Source: Sphingomonas sp. BT-65
Lineage (GTDB): Bacteria; Pseudomonadota; Alphaproteobacteria; Sphingomonadales; Sphingomonadaceae
Direction of reading: 5' to 3'
DNA length: 64,000 bases
NCBI RefSeq assembly: GCF_026107375.2
Contig: NZ_JAPCIA010000001.1
Location: 2,914,001 to 2,978,000, forward strand
In this document: in pieces, positions 28,477-36,902 of the stretch
How positions within the stretch are numbered: position 1 is the first letter of the stretch
How the letters are laid out: each line of letters begins with the position of its first letter
Made by a program: the position numbers and the translations under genes
The notes under the pieces: generated by a model
What the model was told of the DNA's origin: nothing
The model's database searches: none
What the model saw: the letters and a program-made list of their open reading frames with translations, nothing else

Positions 28477-29114
28477 GCGGGGAGGGCAGGGAGCCGCAGG
28501 CGATCCGCAAGCTCGCCCCGGGCAGGCTCGTCATCGCCAGCCACAACGAGGGCAAGGTGCGCGAGATCCGCGAGCTGCTCGCCCCCTATGGCGTCGAGCC
28601 GGTCAGCGCCGCATCGCTCGACCTGCCCGAGCCCGACGAGACCGGCACCACCTTCGTCGCCAATGCCGAATTGAAGGCGCTGCAGGCCGCCGATCTCTCG
28701 GGCCTCCCGGCGCTCGCCGACGATTCGGGCCTGTGCATCGAGGTGCTGGGCGGCGAGCCCGGCATCTTCTCGGCGCGCTGGGCCGGGCCGGCCAAGGATT
28801 TCGGCCTGGCGATGGAGCTGGTCGAGAGGAACATCGCCGGCAAGGCGGTCGAGGGCGAGCCCGCGCCGCCGCGCGACGCGCATTTCGTCTGCGCGCTCGC
28901 GCTCGCCTGGCCCGACGGCCATGTCGAATGGTTCGAGGGGCGGGTCGACGGCACGCTCGTCTGGCCGCCGCGCGGCGCCAACGGCTTCGGCTACGACCCG
29001 ATGTTCCTGCCCAACGGCCACGCCGAGACCTTCGGCGAGATGGACCCCGCGGCCAAGCACGCGATGAGCCACCGCGCGGATGCCTTCCGCCAGCTGGTGG
29101 CGGCCGTCTTCTGA
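28473..29114 (+). CDS. rdgB: XTP/dITP diphosphatase (RdgB/HAM1)
   Basis: House-cleaning pyrophosphatase that removes non-canonical purine nucleotides; 213 residues. The opening [20 protein letters not shown] is the substrate-binding signature S-x-N-x-G-K; the metal-binding acidic patch is in [20 protein letters not shown] followed by [20 protein letters not shown]. The C-terminal [20 protein letters not shown] is conserved. It starts at a GTG overlapping the rph stop codon, a common arrangement in alphaproteobacteria. A perfect hairpin follows at 29143. Confidence 0.96.
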   Translation: MSGEGREPQAIRKLAPGRLVIASHNEGKVREIRELLAPYGVEPVSAASLDLPEPDETGTTFVANAELKALQAADLSGLPALADDSGLCIEVLGGEPGIFSARWAGPAKDFGLAMELVERNIAGKAVEGEPAPPRDAHFVCALALAWPDGHVEWFEGRVDGTLVWPPRGANGFGYDPMFLPNGHAETFGEMDPAAKHAMSHRADAFRQLVAAVF

Positions 29115-29142
29115 ATTCGAAAGGTCGTCGGCATCCACCTCT

Positions 29143-29172
29143 CAATTCCTCCCCCTCCGGGGGGAGGAATTG
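29143..29172. terminator. Bidirectional terminator hairpin between rdgB and DinB gene
   Basis: CAATTCCTCCCCC and GGGGGAGGAATTG form a perfect 13-base stem around TCCG. It sits between the converging rdgB (stop 29114) and DinB-family (stop 29198) genes. No long T run follows on either strand. The CTCCCC/GGGGAG core resembles the hairpins of the 25.3-25.5 kb repeat. Confidence 0.6.
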
Positions 29173-29197
29173 ACTCACATCGGTTCCGTCCGCTCGT

Positions 29198-29698
29198 TCA
29201 GGCCGCTTCCAGCGTGCGCTCGGCCGCGAGGAAGTCGGTCAGCCGGTCGGCATTGGGCTCGATGCCGTTCTTCTGCAGGATCACGCCGATATTGCCGCGA
29301 TGATAGGTGCCGTGCATCGCGACGTGCAGCAGCATGTCGCCGCGCGACATCCGTCCCGGCGCGCCGTTCGAGTAAGTGAAGTCGACGATCTCGTCGCGTC
29401 CGGCCGGGCCTAACAGATCGGCGTAGGAGACGTACCAGTCGGCGGTGACGATCGCTTTGCGCGCCAGCGTCTCGAACTCGGGCAGTTCGAACGAGCGCGC
29501 GGCGCGGCGGCCATGCGCGCGTCCCTCCAGATTGTCGCCGAAGATCTCGTCGACCGTCTGGATATGGTCGAGCAGCCGCCGGATCAGCACCAGGTCGGGA
29601 TCGCCGATCCGGCGCAGATTGGCCGCGATCGCCTCGGTCAGGCCGTTGGTCGCCCAGCGTTTGTAGCGCATCAGCGTGTCGTACGGATAGGCCGGCAT
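29198..29698 (-). CDS. DinB family metal-dependent protein
   Basis: A 166-residue four-helix-bundle protein of the DinB/YfiT superfamily. The three-histidine metal site is visible: RRLLDHIQTVDEIFGDN in helix 2 and HVAMHGTYHRGNIGVILQK in the third helix. Members include thiol transferases that use bacillithiol, mycothiol or glutathione, and many uncharacterised proteins; this one cannot be assigned further. The N-terminus PAYPYDTLMRYKRWATNGL is typical. It is divergent from a TetR-type regulator (start 29787), which may control it. Confidence 0.85.
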   Translation of the reverse strand: MPAYPYDTLMRYKRWATNGLTEAIAANLRRIGDPDLVLIRRLLDHIQTVDEIFGDNLEGRAHGRRAARSFELPEFETLARKAIVTADWYVSYADLLGPAGRDEIVDFTYSNGAPGRMSRGDMLLHVAMHGTYHRGNIGVILQKNGIEPNADRLTDFLAAERTLEAA

Positions 29699-29786
29699 CG
29701 TCGTCCTCTCTGGTCCGGGATTGCGTGCCGGAAATTTGCGAGCTATCGCTCACATTGTCTACTCGCATTGCCCGGATCGGATCGCC

Positions 29787-30437
29787 ATGGCCCGCGCCAT
29801 TCCCATGACTCCACGCAAAATCGCGTCGCAGCAGCGCTCGCAGGCGACGGTCGAGGCGCTGCTCGACGCGACTGCTCGCATTCTGGTGCGCGATGGCTAT
29901 GACCGTGCCAGCACCAACCGCATCGCCGCCGTGGCGGGGGTCAGCGTCGGCTCGCTCTACCAATATTTCCCCAACAAGGAATCGATCGTGGCGGCGCTGA
30001 TCGCGCGGCACACACGCGCGATGCTCGATCTGCTCAAGGACGCGCTGGCGGCGGTCGCTTCGCTCGATCTCGAGCCGGCGATGCGCGAGCTGATCGCCGC
30101 GATGGTCGACGCGCACCGCGTCGATCCCGCGCTGCACCGCATCTTCGACGAGCAGATCCCGCGCATGGGCCAGCTCGACGAGATCGAGGCGATCAACCGC
30201 GAGGTGTTCGCGCTGGTCCGCGCCTATCTCGACGCGCGCCGCGACGAGATCGCGGTGACCGACCTCGACACCGCGACCTTCATCTGCGTGACCACGGTCG
30301 AGACGCTCACGCACGAGGCGGTGCTGCGCCACCCCGACATGATCGAGCCGGCGGGACTGGTCGAGGAAGTCACGCGGCTGGTGGTCGGCTATCTGCGGCC
30401 GGTGACCGGCATCTCGCGGACCGTGCCGGCGTCCTGA
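29787..30437 (+). CDS. TetR-family transcriptional regulator
   Basis: A 216-residue repressor-type regulator. The helix-turn-helix is RILVRDGYDRASTNRIAAVA with GVSVGSLYQYFPNKESIVAAL, the best-conserved TetR segment, around residues 30-75. The rest is helical and should bind an unknown ligand. The ATG at 29787 begins ARAIPMTPRK; an ATG six codons later (29805) would also work. It is divergent from the DinB-like gene, and the 88-base gap between them is the probable operator region. Confidence 0.88.
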   Translation: MARAIPMTPRKIASQQRSQATVEALLDATARILVRDGYDRASTNRIAAVAGVSVGSLYQYFPNKESIVAALIARHTRAMLDLLKDALAAVASLDLEPAMRELIAAMVDAHRVDPALHRIFDEQIPRMGQLDEIEAINREVFALVRAYLDARRDEIAVTDLDTATFICVTTVETLTHEAVLRHPDMIEPAGLVEEVTRLVVGYLRPVTGISRTVPAS

Positions 30438-30528
30438 GCCTTGCGGTCGGCCGCGCGCGGTGCGGTCCAGGCCGTGCAACTCGGCGGTCCCCCGCGCGTC
30501 TATCCGGAGGCCCCTGCTGGAGGACGCG

Positions 30529-30951
30529 ATGCACGAACTGGTCGCCGAACGAGTCGGCACGCTGGCGCAGGCAATCCGCGCGAAGGATCTCGATGCGTTG
30601 ATGGCGCATTATGCGCCGGAGGTGATCGTGTTCGATCTCCGCCCGCCGCTGCGGGTCGAGGGCGCTGCCGCCTATCGCCGGAATTTCGAAGCGTGGTTCG
30701 AGGGAGTCGAGGGCGAAATCGCATTCGATGTCGAGCATCTGCGCGTCGAGGGCGCTGGCGACGCCGCCTTCTGCCACTATGTCGCCCATGTCCGTTTTGC
30801 CGCGCGCGCGGGCGCCGCGATCGACTATCGGGTGCGCGTGACCGCGGGATGGCGCGAGACCGGTGGGCATTGGCGGATCGTGCACGAGCATATCTCGGTC
30901 ACGCTGGCGCCGGAGTTGATGCGCGAGGCGCTCGCTCAGCGCGGCGCGTGA
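30529..30951 (+). CDS. SnoaL/NTF2-like protein
   Basis: A 140-residue cone-shaped NTF2-like fold protein. It opens with a helix (RVGTLAQAIRAKDLDALMAH) and YAPEVIVFDLRPPLRVEG, the common start of the YybH/SnoaL-like group, and ends with ETGGHWRIVHEHISVTLAP. No signal peptide. These proteins may be ketosteroid-isomerase-like enzymes or ligand binders; no substrate is suggested here. The ATG at 30529 is 5 bases after GGAGG. Confidence 0.85.
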   Translation: MHELVAERVGTLAQAIRAKDLDALMAHYAPEVIVFDLRPPLRVEGAAAYRRNFEAWFEGVEGEIAFDVEHLRVEGAGDAAFCHYVAHVRFAARAGAAIDYRVRVTAGWRETGGHWRIVHEHISVTLAPELMREALAQRGA

Positions 30952-30958
30952 GATCGCC

Positions 30959-31537
30959 CTACGGTAGCGCCCGCTGGCCCCACACATTGCCGGCGGGCGA
31001 ATAGCGGCACACCAGATAGTCGTCGCGCTGATTGCTCGCGAGCGCGCAGCCGATGCGCGTCGTCGTGCTCCACACGATCTGGCTGTAATGCCCGGCATCG
31101 ACGAAGCGGCCCGTCCGGCTGACATTGGGGATCGGCGCGTTCACGAAGACGCGGCGCTCGTCGATCCAGTGCCGCGCCATCTCCTCATAGCGATAGGCGC
31201 CGCGCGTGCCGGTCCACAGGTTCTCGCCTTGCGCCGTGGGGCCGCCCGGCTGTTTCGAATGCTCGAACACGCCGCGCCGGGCGAGATCGCGGGCATAGCG
31301 CTCGGCATCGCGCGCCAGGCCCTCGTCCCATGCCAGTGGCGGCATCCGCACTGCGGCTCGCGCGTCGTTGTGCAGGTCCAGCATGGCGTCGCGCAGCCGG
31401 TCATCGCCGCGCGGCGCATTCGCCTCGAACCGGCGCGGCTCGATCACGCGATCGGGTGCCTCCTGCGGCGGCGAGCAGGCGGCGAGAAGGAGCAAGGGCA
31501 GCAACAGCATCTTTCGCAAGCCTCCCAACAAGCGCAT
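30959..31537 (-). CDS. CAP-domain (SCP/PR1) lipoprotein
   Basis: A 192-residue exported protein. The signal sequence RKMLLLPLLLLAAC has a lipobox with Cys at about residue 24. The CAP domain follows: LHNDARAAVRMPPLAWDEGL with ARDAERYARDLA, the HSKQPGGPTAQGENLW segment, GHYSQIVWSTTTRIGCALAS and the terminal YSPAGNVWGQ. Conserved His and Glu residues (HS, GENLW, GHY) form the CAP cavity. CAP proteins occur in defence, adhesion and lipid binding; bacterial functions are mostly unknown. It starts 12 bases from the divergent hemW start. An ATG at 31510 is an alternative. Confidence 0.88.
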   Translation of the reverse strand: MRLLGGLRKMLLLPLLLLAACSPPQEAPDRVIEPRRFEANAPRGDDRLRDAMLDLHNDARAAVRMPPLAWDEGLARDAERYARDLARRGVFEHSKQPGGPTAQGENLWTGTRGAYRYEEMARHWIDERRVFVNAPIPNVSRTGRFVDAGHYSQIVWSTTTRIGCALASNQRDDYLVCRYSPAGNVWGQRALP

Positions 31538-31549
31538 AGCGCCGCCGCG

Positions 31550-32692
31550 ATGAACGCTTCCCAACCGCCAGATACCCCGGCACTCGCGCTCTACGTCCAT
31601 TGGCCGTTCTGCGTGTCCAAATGCCCATATTGCGACTTCAACAGCCATGTCCGCGACGTGGTGGACCAGGATGCGTGGCGCAAGGCGCTGCTCGCCGATC
31701 TCGCGCATGAGGCGGCGTTGCTGCCCGGGCGGCAGCTCGGCTCGATCTTCTTCGGCGGCGGCACCCCCTCGCTGATGCCGCCCGAGACGGTGGCGGCGGT
31801 GATCGAGGCGGCAACCGCGGCCTGGGCGCCGGCCGGCGATCTCGAGGTCACGCTCGAAGCCAACCCCTCCTCGGTCGAGGCGGCGCGCTTCGCCGATCTG
31901 GCCGTCGCCGGGGTCAACCGCGTCTCGCTCGGGCTCCAGGCGCTCGACGACGATGCCCTGCGCTTCCTCGGCCGCGCGCACGGCGTCGACGAGGGGCTGG
32001 CGGCGCTCGCCACCGCGCAGCGGCATTTCGGCCGGGTGAGCTTCGACCTGATCTACGCCCGCCCCGGCCAGGGCGTCGCTTCATGGGAGGCCGAGCTCGC
32101 CCGCGCGCTCAGCTTCGGCACCGAGCATCTCTCGCTCTACCAGCTCACGATCGAGCCCGGCACGCGCTTCGCCACGCTCGCGGCGAAGGGCGAGCTCGCC
32201 ATTCCCGACGAGGACGAAGCCGCCGACCTGTGGGACGTGACCCAGTCGCTCACTCAGGCCGCGGGGCTGCCGCGCTACGAAGTCTCGAACCACGCCCACC
32301 CGGGCGCGGAGAGCCGCCACAACCTCGCTTACTGGCGCTACACCGATTATGCGGGGGTCGGTCCGGGCGCGCATGGCCGCCGCGGCGGCCTCGCGACGCT
32401 GCGCCACAAGAAGCCCGAGAACTGGCTCGCCGCGGTCGCCCGCAACGGCAACGGGCTGCAGGAGGAGACCGCGCTTTCCGGCACGGAAGCGGCAATGGAA
32501 CGGCTCGTCATGGGCCTGCGTCTGACCGAGGGCGTCGATTTGCGCGACATTCCGGAGGGCGCCCTGGACATGGCCAAAGTCGCAAACCCCAACTTCGACC
32601 GCTACTTGTTCCGTTCGGCCGATCGCCTCGCCGCGACCGACGCCGGCATGCCGGTCCTCGAAGCCCTGCTCCGCGAGATCGTCCGCGGCTAG
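31550..32692 (+). CDS. hemW: Radical SAM haem chaperone HemW
   Basis: A 380-residue radical SAM protein of the HemW/HemN-like family, which inserts haem into target proteins; it was long annotated as oxygen-independent coproporphyrinogen oxidase. The 4Fe-4S motif is WPFCVSKCPYCDFNSH (C-x3-C-x2-C), followed by GSIFFGGGTPSLMPPET and NRVSLGLQALDDDALRFLGR. The C-terminal HemN_C region (MERLVMGLRLTEGVDL) is present. It follows rdgB in many alphaproteobacteria; here four accessory genes intervene. Confidence 0.93.
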   Translation: MNASQPPDTPALALYVHWPFCVSKCPYCDFNSHVRDVVDQDAWRKALLADLAHEAALLPGRQLGSIFFGGGTPSLMPPETVAAVIEAATAAWAPAGDLEVTLEANPSSVEAARFADLAVAGVNRVSLGLQALDDDALRFLGRAHGVDEGLAALATAQRHFGRVSFDLIYARPGQGVASWEAELARALSFGTEHLSLYQLTIEPGTRFATLAAKGELAIPDEDEAADLWDVTQSLTQAAGLPRYEVSNHAHPGAESRHNLAYWRYTDYAGVGPGAHGRRGGLATLRHKKPENWLAAVARNGNGLQEETALSGTEAAMERLVMGLRLTEGVDLRDIPEGALDMAKVANPNFDRYLFRSADRLAATDAGMPVLEALLREIVRG

Positions 32693-32856
32693 GCGCTGGG
32701 CCTCAAGTTACTGAAAGCAGAACGGAAATCCCCCGCGCTTGCAATGTTGGAATTCGTTTGCTGGCATGGTTGAGCCGGGACGCCGGCACGCTCTTTGACA
32801 AAATGCCAACGCGGAACAATGTCCACACGCGCCGCATACCGGCCCGATTCCACTTT

Positions 32857-34047
32857 TCAGCGCCCGCCGAACCCCTGCGGCGCCGGGGACACCGTGACGG
32901 TCGTGCCGCCGCGGATCTCCTGCACCTCGAGCGCGCGGTCGGCGATGCCGTCGCGGCCGAAGCGGAAGGCGCCGTCGAGCCCCGCGAACCCGTCGCGGTC
33001 GCTCAGGCGGTCCGCCGGGAACGCGTCCCCCGGCCGCCAGTCGCGCGCGATGCGGACGGTGAGCAGCACCGAATCATAGCCCAAAGTCGAGAGCCGGTAG
33101 GGCGCCGCGCCGAAGCGGGCGCGGTATTTGGCGGCATATTGGCGGTAATAGGTGTCGGAAACGCTGGCGAACCACGCGCCGTTGAGCGCGGTGATGCCGC
33201 CCACCGCCGAATCGCTGTTCCACAGCTCGGTACCGAGCACGCGCGCGCTGGGGCTCGCGCGGCGGATGCCGGGGACCGCGGCGACCGCGCCGCTCGCGCT
33301 GTCGGCGATCAGCACCGCCTGGAAGGGCGAGCGGGCGAGGCGGGCGATCGCCTGGTTCACCGCGCCGCGGTTATAGGTCTCGAGCGAGGTGACCTTGCCG
33401 CCCGCACCCTCGACGGCGCGCAGGAACGCGGTCGAGGCGCGCTCGCCATAGAGGCCGGTCGGCATCAGCCCGGCGAATTCGGTGACGCCGCTGCGCCGGG
33501 CATGGTCGACCACGCGCTCGATCGACTGGGCCGGGGCATAGCCCATCAGATAGGTGCCGTTGCCCGCGACGCTGGTGTCGTTGGAGAAGCTGATCACCGG
33601 CACCCCCCCGCGGCGCGCGATCGGCGCGACGGCACGCGCATCCTCGGCGAGCAGCGGCCCCAGGATCAGCTTGTTGCCGTCGGCCAGCGCGCGCTGCGCG
33701 GCGGCGGCGGCGCCGGTCGCGGTGTCATAGGTGGTGATGCGAACATCCTCGGCCTTGGTGTCGAGGATCGCGAGCTGGGTCGCATTGGAAAGGCTGCGGC
33801 CGACCCCGGCATTGGTGCCCGACAGCGGCACCAGCAGCGCGACGCGATGGCGCGCGGTGTCCTCCTCGGGAAGGCCCGGGCGGACCGGGCCCGGGGCGGG
33901 GCGCACCGGCGCGGGTTCGGGGCGAGTAGGGGCAGGGGGAGGGCCCGACGGACGGACGCAGGCTGAGACGGCAAGGGCCCCTGCAATGACGATCCCCCGG
34001 AGCAGCGAGGCGAAGCCCCGTTGCGGTTTCACTGCTGCCTCTGCCAT
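32857..34047 (-). CDS. Penicillin-binding protein activator (LpoA-like lipoprotein)
   Basis: A 396-residue lipoprotein: signal peptide ending in LAVSAC, then a proline-rich linker (PPPAPTRPEPAPVRPAPGPV) and a type-1 periplasmic-binding fold (RVALLVPLSGTNAGVGRSLS, KLILGPLLAEDARAVAPIAR). This matches the C-terminal domain of LpoA, which activates the peptidoglycan synthase PBP1A; the N-terminal TPR domain of E. coli LpoA is missing. In E. coli lpoA also lies between rsmI and yraN, which supports the call. ATG 34047 (GGGGAG ribosome-binding site) is used; a GTG at 34032 with AGAGG is also good. It starts 11 bases from the divergent rsmI. Confidence 0.85.
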   Translation of the reverse strand: MAEAAVKPQRGFASLLRGIVIAGALAVSACVRPSGPPPAPTRPEPAPVRPAPGPVRPGLPEEDTARHRVALLVPLSGTNAGVGRSLSNATQLAILDTKAEDVRITTYDTATGAAAAAQRALADGNKLILGPLLAEDARAVAPIARRGGVPVISFSNDTSVAGNGTYLMGYAPAQSIERVVDHARRSGVTEFAGLMPTGLYGERASTAFLRAVEGAGGKVTSLETYNRGAVNQAIARLARSPFQAVLIADSASGAVAAVPGIRRASPSARVLGTELWNSDSAVGGITALNGAWFASVSDTYYRQYAAKYRARFGAAPYRLSTLGYDSVLLTVRIARDWRPGDAFPADRLSDRDGFAGLDGAFRFGRDGIADRALEVQEIRGGTTVTVSPAPQGFGGR

Positions 34048-34058
34048 GACGCTCCCCA

Positions 34059-34892
34059 ATGACACTCGTTCTTGCCCCCGGCCTCTACATCGTCGCGACG
34101 CCGATCGGCAATCTCGGCGACCTTTCCCCGCGTGCCGCTGAAATACTCCTGAACGCGGATATTGTTGCAGTCGAAGACTCGCGTGTGACGGCGGGCCTGT
34201 TCCGCCACCTCGGCGCCAAGCGCCCGATGACCCCCTATCACGACCATAATGCCGAAGCGGTGCGCCCCGGCCTGGTGGCGCGGATGGCATCAGAAGCGGT
34301 GGCGCTTGTGTCCGACGCCGGCACCCCGCTGATCTCCGACCCGGGCTTCAAGCTGGTGCGCGACGCCCGCGCCGCGGGCCATCCGGTGACCACGATCCCC
34401 GGCCCTTGTGCGGGAATCGCGGCGCTGACGCTCGCCGGGCTGCCGACCGACCGCTTCCTGTTCATGGGCTTCCTCCCCTCGAAGCAGCAGGCCCGCGCCG
34501 AGACGATCGCCGAGGTCGCCGCGATCCGCGCGACGCTCGTCTTCTACGAATCGGGCCCGCGCCTCTCGGCCGCCCTGACGGCGCTGGCCGAGGGGCTGGG
34601 CGATCGCGAGGCTGCGGTAGCGCGCGAGATCACCAAGAAGTTCGAGGAATGCGTCACCGGCAGTCTCACCGAACTCGCCGCCCGCTATGCCGACGTCCCT
34701 CCCAAGGGCGAGATCGTCGTCGTCGTCGCCCCGCCGGGCGAAGCTCCGCTCGCCAGCGCCGAGGATGCCGACGCCGCGCTGGCCGAGGCGCTGACTCGGC
34801 TCCCCGTCTCCAAGGCCGCGGGCGAGGTGGCCAAGCGCTTCGGTCTCGACCGCAAGGCGCTCTACGCCCGGGCGATGGAGCTCAAAGGGTGA
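34059..34892 (+). CDS. rsmI: 16S rRNA (cytidine(1402)-2'-O)-methyltransferase RsmI
   Basis: SAM-dependent methyltransferase that modifies C1402 of 16S rRNA at the decoding centre; 277 residues. It starts TLVLAPGLYIVATPIGNLGD, and has VALVSDAGTPLISDPGFKLV and TTIPGPCAGIAALTLAGLPT, all RsmI signatures of the tetrapyrrole-methylase fold. No ribosome-binding site precedes the ATG, and the divergent lipoprotein gene starts 11 bases away, so the message may be leaderless or start inside the neighbour. Its stop overlaps the yraN GTG by 4 bases. Confidence 0.95.
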   Translation: MTLVLAPGLYIVATPIGNLGDLSPRAAEILLNADIVAVEDSRVTAGLFRHLGAKRPMTPYHDHNAEAVRPGLVARMASEAVALVSDAGTPLISDPGFKLVRDARAAGHPVTTIPGPCAGIAALTLAGLPTDRFLFMGFLPSKQQARAETIAEVAAIRATLVFYESGPRLSAALTALAEGLGDREAAVAREITKKFEECVTGSLTELAARYADVPPKGEIVVVVAPPGEAPLASAEDADAALAEALTRLPVSKAAGEVAKRFGLDRKALYARAMELKG

Positions 34893-35257
34893 GGGCCAAG
34901 AATCCTGATGCACGCCGTGTCGCCGAGCAGTCCGGTCGCGATGGCGAGACTCGAGCGGCCTGGTACCTCAGGCTGCGCGGCTGGCGCATCCTCGACCGCC
35001 GCGTGCGCACGCCCGCGGGCGAGGTCGACCTGGTCGCGAAGCGCGGCAAGCTGATCGCCTTCGTCGAGGTCAAGGCGCGCAAGACCGCGGCCGAGCTCGA
35101 CTTCGCGATCGACGAACGGCGGTTGGCCCGGGTTGCCGCGGCCGCCGAATATCTGATGCCGCGCTACGCCACGAACGGCGAGGATATCCGCGTCGACGTG
35201 CTGCTGCTCGCCCCCGGCATGCGGCCGCGCTACATCGAGAATGCCTGGATCGGGTGA
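34889..35257 (+). CDS. yraN: UPF0102/YraN family endonuclease-like protein
   Basis: A 122-residue protein with a PD-(D/E)xK nuclease-type core: GETRAAWYLRLRGWRILDRR, then GEVDLVAKRGKLIAFVEVKA with the catalytic-type E-x-D and E-V-K, and RVDVLLLAPG. The biochemical role of YraN is unsettled; a Holliday-junction-related nuclease function is suspected. It starts at GTG 34889 inside the rsmI stop (GTGA overlap), and the rsmI-yraN-gshB order is typical for alphaproteobacteria. Confidence 0.93.
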   Translation: MRAKNPDARRVAEQSGRDGETRAAWYLRLRGWRILDRRVRTPAGEVDLVAKRGKLIAFVEVKARKTAAELDFAIDERRLARVAAAAEYLMPRYATNGEDIRVDVLLLAPGMRPRYIENAWIG

Positions 35258-35306
35258 CAAGTCGCCTCCGCGTCCCTACCTGCCTGCGAAATCAATGGAG
35301 GAACGC

Positions 35307-36263
35307 TTGGCCCTGATCGTCGCCGTGCAGATGGACCCGCTCGATGCGATCAACATCGCGGGCGACTCGACCTTCGCGCTGATGCTCTCGGCGCAGGCCC
35401 GCGGGCACAAGCTGTTCCACTATGCGCCCGAAGCGCTGAACTATGCCGACGGCCGCGTCTGGACCACCGCGCATCCGGTGACGGTGCAGCGTGTCGCGGG
35501 CAATCATTTCAGCTTCGGCGATCCGGTGAAGCTCGACCTCGGCGACGAGGCCGACGTCGTCCTGATGCGCCAGGATCCGCCCTTCGACCTCGGCTACATC
35601 ACCGCCACCCACCTGCTCGAGCGGATCGCCGACAAGACGCTGGTGGTCAACGATCCCGCCAGCGTGCGCAACGCGCCGGAGAAGGTGTGGGTGCTCGATT
35701 TCGCGCGCTTCATGCCGCCGACATTGGTGACGCGCAGCCTCGACGAGGCGCGGGCGTTCCTCGCGAAGCATGGCGAGATCGTGGTCAAGCCGCTCCACGG
35801 AAACGGCGGCAAGGCGATCTTCAAGATCGGCCGTGACGGCGCCAACCTGTCCTCGCTGATCGAGCTGTTCAACACCGCCTATCGTGAGCCGCACATGATC
35901 CAGGTCTTCCTCCCCGACGTGGCCAAGGGCGACAAGCGCATCGTGCTCGTCGACGGCGAGGTCGCGGGCGCGGTCAACCGCGTCCCGGGCGAGGGCGAGA
36001 TCCGCTCCAACCTCGCGGTCGGCGGGGTTGCGGCGAAGACCGAGCTGACCGCGAGGGAGGCGGAAATCTGCGCTGCGCTGGGGCCCGAGCTCAAGGCGCG
36101 CGGGCTGATCTTCGTCGGCATCGACGTGATCGGCGGCGAGTGGCTGACCGAGATCAACGTGACCTCGCCCACCGGCATCGTCGCGATCGACAAGTTCAAC
36201 GACACCGATACCGCCGGCATGATCTGGGACGCGATCGAGGCCCGTGTTGCCGCGCGCGGCTGA
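35307..36263 (+). CDS. gshB: Glutathione synthetase
   Basis: ATP-grasp ligase joining gamma-glutamylcysteine and glycine; 318 residues. Early signature VAVQMDPLDAINIAGDSTFA, then LMRQDPPFDLGYITATHLLE, VVKPLHGNGGKAIFKIGRDG (ATP-grasp loop) and VGIDVIGGEWLTEINVTSPT. A TTG at 35307 lies 5 bases after GGAGG (35297-35301) and yields the expected N-terminus ALIVAVQMDPL. An ATG at 35295 contains that same ribosome-binding site and has none of its own, so TTG is preferred. The product supplies glutathione to the glyoxalase genes at 36.9-39.2 kb. Confidence 0.95.
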   Translation: MALIVAVQMDPLDAINIAGDSTFALMLSAQARGHKLFHYAPEALNYADGRVWTTAHPVTVQRVAGNHFSFGDPVKLDLGDEADVVLMRQDPPFDLGYITATHLLERIADKTLVVNDPASVRNAPEKVWVLDFARFMPPTLVTRSLDEARAFLAKHGEIVVKPLHGNGGKAIFKIGRDGANLSSLIELFNTAYREPHMIQVFLPDVAKGDKRIVLVDGEVAGAVNRVPGEGEIRSNLAVGGVAAKTELTAREAEICAALGPELKARGLIFVGIDVIGGEWLTEINVTSPTGIVAIDKFNDTDTAGMIWDAIEARVAARG

Positions 36264-36296
36264 TCTTTTGCGCGCCTCGCGGGTTCATCATCGCCA

Positions 36297-36902
36297 GTGA
36301 CCGAGTTCATCCTCAACCTCATCGCCTGGGGCGGCTATCTCGGCATCTTCATCCTGATGACCCTGGAGAATGTATTCCCGCCGATCCCGTCCGAGGTGAT
36401 CATGGGGCTTGGGGGCATGGCGGTCGCGCGCGGCGACATGAACATGACTCCGCTGCTGATCTGGGGCACGCTCGGCACCACGTTCGGCAACATGTTCTGG
36501 TACGCGGTCGGGCGCTGGATCGGCTACCAGCGGCTCAAGCCCTTCGTCGATCGTTACGGGCGCTGGCTGACGCTGCGCTGGGAGGATGTGGAGTGGCTCA
36601 ACCGCTTCTTCCACAGCCATGGCGGCTGGGTGGTGTTCGTGTTCCGCTTCATGCCCACCTTCCGCACCATGATCTCGCTGCCTGCCGGAATGGCCAAGAT
36701 GGGGCTGCCGCGCTTCCTGCTCGCGACCTTTGCCGGCAGCGCGATCTGGAACGCGGTGCTCGCCTGTGCCGGGCTGCTGCTGGGGTCGCGGTTCGAGCAG
36801 TTGCAGGACTATGTCGGCCCGGTCGCGATCGCGTTCACCGTGATCGCGCTGGCATATTATCTGTGGCGCGTCGTCACCTGGAAGGAACGCCCTAGCCCCT
36901 GA
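36297..36902 (+). CDS. DedA family membrane protein
   Basis: A 201-residue inner-membrane protein of the DedA/SNARE-associated superfamily (VTT domain), with about five hydrophobic segments. Conserved points are LENVFPPIPSEVIMGLGGMA with the paired prolines, GNMFWYAVGRWIG, FRFMPTFRTMISLPAGMAKM and the final LACAGLLLGSRFE helix. DedA proteins are lipid scramblases/flippases, including undecaprenyl phosphate recycling, and affect membrane potential and drug tolerance. It starts at GTG 36297 with no strong ribosome-binding site. Its 3' end overlaps the convergent gloB by 11 bases. Confidence 0.9.
   Translation: MTEFILNLIAWGGYLGIFILMTLENVFPPIPSEVIMGLGGMAVARGDMNMTPLLIWGTLGTTFGNMFWYAVGRWIGYQRLKPFVDRYGRWLTLRWEDVEWLNRFFHSHGGWVVFVFRFMPTFRTMISLPAGMAKMGLPRFLLATFAGSAIWNAVLACAGLLLGSRFEQLQDYVGPVAIAFTVIALAYYLWRVVTWKERPSP

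Noticed and set aside
32693..32856. Promoter-like CTCTTTGACAAA element in the hemW/lpoA-like gap
   Set aside because: It has a TTGACA but no convincing -10, and no gene follows it on the plus strand; nothing else in these 164 bases is recognisable.
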